A stretch of 39,934 nt of DNA from Lysobacterales bacterium (GTDB lineage Bacteria; Pseudomonadota; Gammaproteobacteria; Xanthomonadales; Xanthomonadaceae), in the NCBI GenBank assembly GCA_016718605.1, contig JADKCY010000026.1:1-39934 (forward strand), written 5' to 3'. Both the position numbers and the translations under genes were made by a program. The notes beneath the pieces are model-generated. The model saw nothing but the letters and a program-made list of their open reading frames with translations, was not told the DNA's origin and made no database searches. The stretch's first letter is position 1; the number at the start of each line of letters is the position of its first letter. This document shows positions 24,481-30,473 of this stretch, piece after piece.

Positions 24481-25438
24481 GCCGTCACCGTCCCGCCGCG
24501 CTCGTTCACGTAGGCCGTCAACTCGTCAAGGTATTGCCGGTGTATCTCGACGGATACAGTCGTCATATCAGGCTCAGGCACTTGATTCAACTTTGACGCC
24601 GCGTCTGCGTATTGCATCAACGCGCTGTAATCAATGCTAGACTCCGCGCCTTGATCGAGTTGGAAAGCACACGCGCCCAACACCACACGCCTCGTGGCAT
24701 CAACCTCACGGCCACATGCCATGTCGCCACCCACGCCGCGCCGCGTAATGATGTATTGTAGCCGCCGCCCGCGCCCGCTTCGCTGACTACAATCGGCGGG
24801 CATTCGTCAAACGCCTCGATCAGTCGCCTGTAGCCAAACGCACCGGATGATCGAGCCGACATGAGCGGCCCGTCAATGCCGTACTCGTGTACGTCGATGA
24901 TGCCGCCATACGCCGCGCAAAGTGACGCCGCAGGCGCAAGGTGTGGCAACGTGTCGGGGTGTGGATTGCCAGACGCGAATGAGAATATAGACAGATGCAG
25001 TCCATAAACGCGGGCGATTGTCAGCGCTTCGCAGGTGTAATCGTTAAGCCATTGCGCCTTAGCGATGTGGTCAACCGAATCGCCAAGCACAGGCTCGTTA
25101 TATGGCGCGTAGTAGTCTGCACGGCCCAACTTCCAGAACTCAATCAGGTTTAGGTTTCCGCGCTTAGGGACGTACATCTTCTTGAGTAGCAACTCATTAC
25201 GCGCCGCAACAATCGGATCAATGCCGCCTTGCGCTACAGGTTTGAAGTAGTTCGGTTGCCCCATTGCATCCGGTAGGCGATGCCATTTATCATTCTGGAC
25301 GCGGCGGATCGTGATCGTCTCGCGGTTGACAGGCGTCACAGTGTTGTTGATGGAGTAAATCACGGCGGGCTTTGCAATGCGCTCGAAATCCTGTAGGCCC
25401 GTAGGCTCGTTACCGATGTGTACTGACAGTTTACTCAC
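24477..25438 (-). CDS. Clan GH-A-like glycoside hydrolase, frame-broken
   Basis: As written, a 273-residue frame starts at GTG 25438 and stops at 24617 after RVLSNSIKARSLALITAR, while the natural C-terminal end lies in another frame. That other frame reads GACAFQLDQGAESSIDYSAL and ends at 24477, where it overlaps the next start as ATGA. One added G at GGG (plus-strand CCC 24676-24678) restores a 320-residue protein. The catalytic pair of a TIM-barrel glycosidase is visible: NEP at 114-116 (E115, acid/base) and VSEAG (E220, nucleophile). Located in the lysis cluster, it may cut wall or capsule glycans. Confidence 0.7.
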
Positions 25439-25869
25439 GCTTTGGCCTCCGCCTGATTGCGTTTCAATTCCGTAATCTGGATTTGCAAATCTAAAATAAC
25501 AGCGTTTTGATTGGCTACAACTTGATCGCGCTCGCGCAACTGGCCTTGCAACTCTGCAATCAAACTCATGGCCTTTTCGTTGTCATCTTTGCGGGCTTTG
25601 CGCTCGTCTGATAATTGATTCTCCAACTCTGATACGCGGTCAATCAAAGCCTTGTTTTCGTTGTGGGCAATCGCCAATACGTCGCGCTGAATCTCTGCCT
25701 TGATTTTATCGGCCTGCGCTTCGCTCAATGCGGCCTGCGCTTGCGTGTTGTTGGCTTGCGCGTTGTCAATCTTGGGCTTGTTCTTCTCGCGGTAAATGTC
25801 CCAAAGCGATTTGACGACGAACAATATAAGTGCAATAGTCCCCGCGAAATTATCAGTCGATGGTGTCAC
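25435..25869 (-). CDS. Membrane-anchored coiled-coil protein, spanin-like
   Basis: A 144-residue protein with one N-terminal membrane segment (TIALILFVVKSLWDI) and then a coiled coil rich in Ala, Gln, Glu and Lys up to the C-terminus. This resembles inner-membrane spanins or other lysis accessory proteins. Start is GTG 25869, overlapping the upstream stop. It lies between a holin-like membrane protein and wall-degrading enzymes. The family cannot be fixed from sequence alone; a structural role at the membrane is also possible. Confidence 0.65.
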   Translation of the reverse strand: MTPSTDNFAGTIALILFVVKSLWDIYREKNKPKIDNAQANNTQAQAALSEAQADKIKAEIQRDVLAIAHNENKALIDRVSELENQLSDERKARKDDNEKAMSLIAELQGQLRERDQVVANQNAVILDLQIQITELKRNQAEAKA

Positions 25870-26159
25870 GCTTGCCCGTACCTTTTGCCGACGTGTTTTA
25901 GACCCTGCCGCATGACTTCCGCCGCGAACAACATTGTCAAGGCGAATCGAATTGCAATCACGCGGTCATTGATCACAGTCACATCGGACAGGTACAGCAG
26001 GCCCAGCGCAAGCCGTGACAGAATCGAAACTACTACGCTCAAATCATAATGCCCGCGATATTCATAGACTTTGATGATTGCAGACAGTAAAGCAAAAAGC
26101 GCCGTGATAAATGACGGCACAAGTAATTGGTGTGCGATGAAATCAGAACCGACTAACAT
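25866..26159 (-). CDS. Small membrane protein, possible second holin
   Basis: A 97-residue protein with two or three hydrophobic helices (VPSFITALFALLSAIIKVY, VVVSILSRLALGLLYL, and AIRFALTMLFAAEVM) and a basic tail. It overlaps the spanin-like gene by four bases. Small size, several helices and place in the lysis cluster fit a holin or antiholin. The topology is my reading. Confidence 0.65.
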   Translation of the reverse strand: MLVGSDFIAHQLLVPSFITALFALLSAIIKVYEYRGHYDLSVVVSILSRLALGLLYLSDVTVINDRVIAIRFALTMLFAAEVMRQGLKHVGKRYGQA

Positions 26160-26915
26160 TTACTCCACCACCGCAGACATACCGCAAACAGGCCCACACT
26201 CGACTTCAAATTCGCTCTCGTATCGCCCAACATTGACAGGCAATTCGTCAAGGTACACATCACCGAAAACTCGCGCTTGCATCTTTCGCTCTTGCGCGGC
26301 CATGCGAGAAAACGACTCAGGGAAGTCTAGGCGAATCTTATTCCAGTAACCCTTTCCGCCTTTTACACACCCAATGCAGTTGTTGTTTTTATAGCCCAAT
26401 TTATACATCGCGGGCAATTCGATACCAGCCCGCATTAGCATATTGAGGCAATCTTGCTTATCCATGCCAGAGTCAAGCAACGGCCACATCAAAGCAATAT
26501 CAGGATTGTCGCGCTCAAATCTAGCAATGCGTGACGCCTCATCAGCGCCCATTCCGAATACGTGAGTATCGCCCGCGTGCTGGTATCGCTCACGGACTGC
26601 CCGCTTTAACTCAATCGTACAACGCGCCATAGAATGACCGACTAACCATCCAGTCTCATCAAACACATCGAAAATATCCGCGTACTTGTCAGACTTCAAT
26701 AACTTGATAGGCTTGCCAATCCACGCGCTGACATCGGCCATGAATCGCGCATTGTCTGGATGCTCATATTTTAGCGTATCGCAGTATAAAATCTCTGCGT
26801 CTGGATATTCGTCGAGCGTGAGTTTTGCCGCGCAAGCCGAAGCAGCGCCACACGAGAACCATACCAGAACACGGCCATCAAAAAGTGATAATTGATTCGC
26901 TTGACGAAGTCGCAT
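26160..26915 (-). CDS. Phosphoadenosine phosphosulfate reductase-like PP-loop protein
   Basis: A 251-residue protein with a PP-loop nucleotide motif (SCGAASACA at 21-29). Cysteines C99 (in ARCTIELK), C180 and C183 (NNNCIGCVKGG) form the pattern of an iron-sulfur site in DndC- and PAPS-reductase-like proteins. Such proteins activate sulfur or adenylate substrates, and some serve DNA sulfur modification. No DndABDE partners are seen here. A GAGGTGG ribosome site precedes ATG 26915. It is co-transcribed with lysis genes, which is unusual. Confidence 0.8.
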   Translation of the reverse strand: MRLRQANQLSLFDGRVLVWFSCGAASACAAKLTLDEYPDAEILYCDTLKYEHPDNARFMADVSAWIGKPIKLLKSDKYADIFDVFDETGWLVGHSMARCTIELKRAVRERYQHAGDTHVFGMGADEASRIARFERDNPDIALMWPLLDSGMDKQDCLNMLMRAGIELPAMYKLGYKNNNCIGCVKGGKGYWNKIRLDFPESFSRMAAQERKMQARVFGDVYLDELPVNVGRYESEFEVECGPVCGMSAVVE

Positions 26916-27000
26916 TTAACCACCTCGCCGCCGCCACGGTTGCCCAGTACCATGACGGCGGCCACCCACAGGAGGAGGACACCCGAAACGAAAAAGGCGA

Positions 27001-27243
27001 CTACTTAGCCGCCTTGACGCCGATCATGTTGCCAATGTCATAGAAGCCCGACGCCGCCAGCCCGCTCAACAGTCCGACTAGCGCGACTTGCATCACATCG
27101 GCGGGCAACAGTTTGGACGCAACCGACAACACCACGCCGATCAACATTGCCGCCAGTGTCGCCGCCTTGCCTTCCACGCCGAACGACTTCACGAAATTTA
27201 CCAGCCCTAGAATTGCAACAGCCACGAATGGATCAATCTGCAT
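27001..27243 (-). CDS. Holin-like protein
   Basis: An 80-residue protein with two hydrophobic helices (FVAVAILGLVNFV; AATLAAMLIGVVLSVA and ALVGLLSGLAASGF regions), a short acidic/polar N-terminus and a basic C-terminus. It is the first gene of the late block, about 130 bases from its promoter, separated by a structured leader. The layout fits class II/III holins, which control lysis timing. Placement at the front of the late operon, before packaging genes, is less common. Confidence 0.75.
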   Translation of the reverse strand: MQIDPFVAVAILGLVNFVKSFGVEGKAATLAAMLIGVVLSVASKLLPADVMQVALVGLLSGLAASGFYDIGNMIGVKAAK

Positions 27244-27287
27244 GTGCTATCAACTCCCTGCCCCGCTTGGGCTTTGTATGATATTTA

Positions 27288-27363
27288 GGCGGGCGTTTCG
27301 CTGGTTGTGGGTACTACTTCGCAATTATTACATGCGTCCGGCCACCAGCACGGCACGCCCGCC
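27288..27363 (-). ncRNA. Structured leader of the first late operon
   Basis: In the minus-strand transcript, GGCGGGCGT pairs perfectly with ACGCCCGCC (27288-27296 with 27355-27363). Inside, GCTGGT/ACCAGC arms lie at 27300-27305 and 27344-27349. This makes a two-part stem in the 5' leader of the holin operon. No T-run follows, so a stability, processing or regulatory element is more likely than a terminator. Confidence 0.5.
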
Positions 27364-27374
27364 ACGCCTATACC

Positions 27375-27404
27375 ACTATACGACAGGTTGACGGCAAATG
27401 TCAA
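27375..27404 (-). promoter_or_regulatory. First late promoter (holin to portal block)
   Basis: On the minus strand TTGACA (27399-27404) and TATAGT (27375-27380) lie 18 bases apart. The surrounding 17 bases (27397-27413) are identical to the late promoter at 18053-18069. It diverges from the early promoter at 27488. Confidence 0.8.
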
Positions 27405-27420
27405 GTAGTAAAACGAACGC

Positions 27421-27436
27421 ATAGACGGCTGTCTAT
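27421..27436. promoter_or_regulatory. Palindrome between divergent promoters, possible operator
   Basis: ATAGAC and GTCTAT flank a 4-base centre (27421-27436), between the late minus-strand and early plus-strand promoters. TATAGAC also occurs in the start regions of both early promoters. An operator is a reasonable reading; binding protein unknown. Confidence 0.35.
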
Positions 27437-27449
27437 TCCATAGCGAAAG

Positions 27450-27515
27450 ATTTAAGGAAACTCCGCCCGATTTTGGCAGTTTGCATATTGACAAGTGATA
27501 TTACCTGAATATAAT
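27450..27515 (+). promoter_or_regulatory. Early promoter with upstream TTTAAGG element
   Basis: TTGACA (27488-27493) and TATAAT (27510-27515) are 16 bases apart. ATTTAAGGAAA at 27450-27460 ends 27 bases before the -35, exactly as at the promoter at 764. The region between (CCCGATTTTGGCAGTTTGC) closely resembles CCCGTTTTCGCCATTTTGC there. It drives the right early/replication block. Confidence 0.85.
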
Positions 27516-27569
27516 AGACAGTATAGACAAACGCAGACACACACCCAACTCTCTCCCTCGGAGGCTATC

Positions 27570-27911
27570 ATGGAAAACTCAATCAACGTCAAGAAAAACG
27601 AAGTCAAGGACATTCTGGCCGCTACGTTTCCTGAATACTCAGGCCGCAAAATCCGCGTAGTGTTTACCGACAAGGTACAGATGTACGACCTCAACTGGTC
27701 GGGAGGTACGCGAAACATTTTCGCCGCTGTTACCACCGATGGTAAGTCGGCCCGCCCGAATGTGCCAGCGCCGGATAACCCGTTCGAGGGGCAGACGGTG
27801 AACGTGCCAACCAACGCCGTGATTGTCAAACACTCGTTTTTCTGTGGGACTGATTGCGGTGTGACAATCTACGCGCACACCGAACAAGCGCCCAAGTGGT
27901 TGCCAGCATAG
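27570..27911 (+). CDS. Hypothetical first early protein, 113 residues
   Basis: I choose ATG 27570 with a strong GGAGG site eight bases away; an upstream in-frame start would lie inside the promoter. The product begins MENSINVKKNEVKDILAATF and has a beta-rich middle (RKIRVVFTDKVQMYDLNWSG) and a Cys pair (FFCGTDCG) near the C-terminus. No family recognised. As the first gene behind a strong promoter it is likely made early and in quantity. Confidence 0.8.
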   Translation: MENSINVKKNEVKDILAATFPEYSGRKIRVVFTDKVQMYDLNWSGGTRNIFAAVTTDGKSARPNVPAPDNPFEGQTVNVPTNAVIVKHSFFCGTDCGVTIYAHTEQAPKWLPA

Positions 27912-27966
27912 TAACTAGCCCACCACCGGGGCGCGACGGGATACGCGCAAAACTAAACGAGGTGAC

Positions 27967-28149
27967 ATGATGAAAACGAATGTCGAGAAGCAACGCGAGA
28001 TGAACGCCGCACTTGACGCCGCCGCACAATCGGCGGGCTGGGTTGGGTGGAGTGACTTCAAGCGGGCGGCAAAGTTCGGGGCGATTAAGTTGCCCATCAA
28101 GCCCAAGACGTGGATCAGCATGGCGGGGCGCAAGGAGCAAGCGAAATGA
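27967..28149 (+). CDS. Hypothetical 60-residue early protein
   Basis: Begins MMKTNVEKQREMNAALDAAA, helical, then GWVGWSDFKRAAKFGAIKLP, and a basic end. The GAGG-type ribosome site is good, and the stop overlaps the next start (ATGA). The N-terminal Met pair gives two possible starts three bases apart. No family recognised. Confidence 0.65.
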   Translation: MMKTNVEKQREMNAALDAAAQSAGWVGWSDFKRAAKFGAIKLPIKPKTWISMAGRKEQAK

Positions 28150-28406
28150 ACAAACTACAATCAGCCCTACGCAGCGACCACGACGCGTCCCGCTCAGAAC
28201 GCATTGCTAACGCTTACGATGACATGATGGCCGATTATGCGCGGCCAGCCAAGCGCGTTGTGATGACCAGCGTCAACACAGCCGCCAAGCAAATCACCAC
28301 CGTCGATCCTGCTTGGCTCTGCCACTTGTGCGGCATTCAACAGCCCGCGTGGGCCGGTGATTGCCTGACGTGCGAAACGCTGCCGATGATGGGGGACAGA
28401 GACTAA
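28146..28406 (+). CDS. Small zinc-ribbon early protein
   Basis: I choose ATG 28146, overlapping the upstream stop as ATGA; a reading with twelve more residues starts inside the previous gene. The 86-residue product has a helical N-terminal half and a C-terminal Cys-x2-Cys pair twice (CHLCG and CLTC), expected to bind one zinc. DNA or protein binding is inferred. Confidence 0.7.
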   Translation: MNKLQSALRSDHDASRSERIANAYDDMMADYARPAKRVVMTSVNTAAKQITTVDPAWLCHLCGIQQPAWAGDCLTCETLPMMGDRD

Positions 28407-28477
28407 CACGCGGCCAGTCACCGCACACGCGCAACGAGCCGAACACCTACACCTAAAACTCAAAGGACAATCTCGCA

Positions 28478-28939
28478 ATGGCTACCTATCTAGAACAACT
28501 GACCAACGCTAACACGACCGTCACCATCACCCCGACGCCGCTCATCTTCGACAAGATCACCGATCCGAAGTTTCGCGGCCTGTACTTGGGCTTGCAGACG
28601 TTCACCAAGACCAACCCGCAGACGGGCGAAATCACGACCCTGCCAGTTGCGCACTTCTTCGATGGTGTTGGCGTGCGCTTCAACATGGGCGCGCAACTGA
28701 CCCGCGCCGTGTCGATGTTGCGTCCCGGTATCAGCGTGGAAGTCGCGCTTGTCGAACTCAAAAAGAACGCAAAGGGCGGCACGACCAAGATTTACAGCGT
28801 CACTCCGCTGGACATCCCGCGTGTCAATCTCGAAGAAATGTTCGGCGGTGTGTTGAGCATCAGCGCCCCAGCCGCAGAACACCTGCTGCCGCCGCCGCCA
28901 GCGCCGATTGAGAACGGCGACATTATCAACAGCGACTAG
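28478..28939 (+). CDS. OB-fold-like protein, possible single-strand DNA binding protein
   Basis: A 153-residue protein with a beta-rich core (FRGLYLGLQTFTKTN; VAHFFDGVGVRFNMGAQ; RPGISVEVALVELK) and a Pro-rich linker followed by an acidic end (ENGDIINSD). Core plus acidic tail resembles phage single-strand DNA binding proteins, and the gene stands upstream of the nuclease and primase genes. No family can be fixed by eye. It has an AAAGGA ribosome site. Confidence 0.5.
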   Translation: MATYLEQLTNANTTVTITPTPLIFDKITDPKFRGLYLGLQTFTKTNPQTGEITTLPVAHFFDGVGVRFNMGAQLTRAVSMLRPGISVEVALVELKKNAKGGTTKIYSVTPLDIPRVNLEEMFGGVLSISAPAAEHLLPPPPAPIENGDIINSD

Positions 28940-28955
28940 CCCACCACCCACCTAG

Positions 28956-28980
28956 CCGGGGCGTGTGCGATGCGCCCCGG
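28956..28980 (+). other. Strong GC hairpin between early genes
   Basis: CCGGGGCG (28956-28963) pairs with CGCCCCGG (28973-28980) around a 9-base loop. No T-run follows. It lies between the OB-like gene and the coiled-coil gene and could lower downstream expression or protect the upstream message. Confidence 0.55.
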
Positions 28981-29000
28981 TGATGAGGAGAGTACATACC

Positions 29001-29261
29001 ATGACGATGAGAACACTCGGATCAGACGGCAAGTATTGGCCAACGGCAGTTCAGGTAGTAGAACGAATCGCAGAACTCACGCAACGCGCCGAAGACGCAG
29101 AAGCCAGCGCCACCACCGCCGAGCGCGAGCGCGACGAAGCCCGCGAAGAGTTGGAGCGCGTCAAGGCCGAGCGGGATGAAGCGCAAGAGCATCTAGTGTA
29201 CCTGTTTGACCACTTGAAGATATGGCTAGGCGCTAGACTGATTGGCGAGGTTGAGCCATGA
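29001..29261 (+). CDS. Coiled-coil early protein, 86 residues
   Basis: I choose ATG 29001 (GAGGAGAG upstream); a second ATG lies six bases on. The middle is a heptad-like coiled coil rich in Ala, Glu, Arg (VVERIAELTQRAEDAEASAT onward). The end is hydrophobic (HLVYLFDHLKIWLGARLIG). It overlaps the next start as ATGA. Oligomerising accessory protein; no family recognised. Confidence 0.7.
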   Translation: MTMRTLGSDGKYWPTAVQVVERIAELTQRAEDAEASATTAERERDEAREELERVKAERDEAQEHLVYLFDHLKIWLGARLIGEVEP

Positions 29262-29359
29262 CGCGCCTCCGCCTCGTCCTAGCTGCCGTAGTCGCCGCGC
29301 TGTTCACGCTAGGTTGCGCCAGTGACATTGTACAACTTGTAACGTTTATCTTCGGGTGA
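29258..29359 (+). CDS. Very small lipoprotein-like peptide, 33 residues
   Basis: ATG 29258 overlaps the upstream stop. The peptide has basic residues, then a hydrophobic stretch LVLAAVVAALFTLGC, with a lipobox-like TLGC, and a 13-residue tail (ASDIVQLVTFIFG after the Cys). If processed, it would be a membrane-anchored lipopeptide, like small phage lipoproteins or lysis peptides. The lipobox position -3 (Thr) is not canonical. Confidence 0.55.
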   Translation: MTRLRLVLAAVVAALFTLGCASDIVQLVTFIFG

Positions 29360-29363
29360 TTAC

Positions 29364-29630
29364 ATGACTATCTCAAAACGCGAGAAGAAGAAACTCTGCT
29401 CAGGTTGCCGCAATAACCGCTATAACATGGGGGCTGGATTCTGCGAACGGCCCGGCATTGACGCAGTAGTAACCGCTGACGAGTGCTGGAATCTTGAATC
29501 CGCGACGGTAGTCAAAAAGAAAATGGTATCAATCAGTCAGACGCCGCCCTGGTTGCAAGCGCCGATCAAAACGTTGTCTTGCAAGTCTGTCAGCGGCTAT
29601 GTGTTCATCGACGCCAAGCGGGTTAGATAA
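29364..29630 (+). CDS. Cys-rich small early protein
   Basis: An 88-residue protein with a basic start (TISKREKKKLCSGCRNNRY) and further cysteines in GAGFCERPG and ADECWN, a four-Cys arrangement probably binding zinc. The C-terminal part is a beta-like segment. The GGGTGATTAC region before ATG gives a modest ribosome site. It ends one base before the next small gene (TAATG). No family name. Confidence 0.65.
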   Translation: MTISKREKKKLCSGCRNNRYNMGAGFCERPGIDAVVTADECWNLESATVVKKKMVSISQTPPWLQAPIKTLSCKSVSGYVFIDAKRVR

Positions 29631-29710
29631 TGATTGCCGTGCTAGTCGTCTCTGCCATGTGCCTGACGGTGTTAGTCGTCAAGGCATCGCGCAATAATCC
29701 GTACTGGTAG
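29630..29710 (+). CDS. Single-helix membrane microprotein, 26 residues
   Basis: ATG 29630 overlaps the TAA of the preceding gene (TAATG), so it is translated by coupling. The peptide (MIAVLVVSAMCLTVLVV, then KASRNNPYW) is one membrane helix with a short basic tail. Too short for a family name; similar microproteins in phages affect membranes or superinfection. Confidence 0.5.
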   Translation: MIAVLVVSAMCLTVLVVKASRNNPYW

Positions 29711-29736
29711 CCCACACCCTGCCCGCCGTTTGCCGC

Positions 29737-29766
29737 TTGACAGCGGCGGGCGATGTGGTGTATATT
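29737..29766 (+). promoter_or_regulatory. Promoter of structured RNA upstream of the HNH gene
   Basis: TTGACA (29737-29742) and TATATT (29761-29766) are 18 bases apart. GTTTGCCGC just upstream matches the GTTTGC element seen before other plus-strand -35 boxes. It has no TTTTAAGG motif. Confidence 0.75.
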
Positions 29767-29772
29767 GGTTAT

Positions 29773-29917
29773 GCGGCGTGAGAGCGTCGTGCGGTGTGGA
29801 AGCCGCCGAATGTTCGGACACAAAAGGCGCTTGAGTGGTGCGCCTGTGATGTGCTATTGCGGTGTCCGACCGCACTTCCACAGCACAGGCACAGGCAAAC
29901 CACTGAGGCGCTTTTTG
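29773..29917 (+). ncRNA. Structured leader or small RNA A with terminator
   Basis: Between the promoter at 29737 and the HNH gene. Helices: TGTGGAAG/CTTCCACA (29795-29802 with 29875-29882, extended by GTGC/GCAC); TCGGACAC/GTGTCCGA (29814-29821 with 29862-29869); and GCGCTTGAGTGGT (29827-29839) with ACCACTGAGGCGC (29899-29911, one mismatch, G-T pairs), followed by TTTTT. The last helix interlocks with the first two. A local hairpin AGGCGC/GCGCCT (29825-29830 with 29840-29845) competes. GGAGG then starts the HNH gene. Could be an attenuator or a separate RNA. Confidence 0.65.
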
Positions 29918-29933
29918 TTATCTAGGAGGTGTC

Positions 29934-30473
29934 ATGTTTGATTTTCTGAAAAAGCGGGCTAGTGATTCACTGGATATTAAGGCGGCATACGCTTGCAGTC
30001 ACACCGACAAGCGATTGACTAAATACACCTGCTCCAACGGCGCTATACAATACGTCATGCAATGCCGAGAGTGTGGCGCTAAAGTTGGAAGCCCGATCAA
30101 ACATGCAGCACTAACCACGCACCAACGCAACACAGCCCCAGCATTTGACGAGACAACCAGAACGAACCGCAGAACCGAAATAGATCACGCCTACGCGCTA
30201 CACCGTGAACGATTCAATAGCACGGCATGGTGGCGGGCGTATAATGCGTACCTAATCAGTAACGCATGGATTGACAAACGCGCTCAGGCTATGAACCGCG
30301 ACCACTGGGCATGCCAAGAGCGACGACACGGTTGCACAGGTGGCGCTACGGAAGTACACCATCTCAGTTATACGCATGTCGGGGATGAACCACTTGACGA
30401 CCTGTTGTCGGTGTGTCATCACTGCCACGAACTAATCACCGCAGAATCACGCCGGACATGGAGAACACTATGA
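29934..30473 (+). CDS. HNH endonuclease
   Basis: A 179-residue protein with an N-terminal Cys pair (MQCRECGAK) and a C-terminal HNH domain. CQERRHGC, EVHHLSYTHVG and LLSVCHHCHELI form a zinc-bound beta-beta-alpha site. An AGGAGG site precedes ATG 29934. It may be a free-standing homing-type nuclease or work with the replication genes. It overlaps the primase start as ATGA. Confidence 0.88.
   Translation: MFDFLKKRASDSLDIKAAYACSHTDKRLTKYTCSNGAIQYVMQCRECGAKVGSPIKHAALTTHQRNTAPAFDETTRTNRRTEIDHAYALHRERFNSTAWWRAYNAYLISNAWIDKRAQAMNRDHWACQERRHGCTGGATEVHHLSYTHVGDEPLDDLLSVCHHCHELITAESRRTWRTL

Noticed and set aside
26771..26965. Small minus-strand reading overlapping the PAPS-reductase-like start
   Set aside because: It lies mainly inside the real gene in another frame and has no ribosome site or family pattern.
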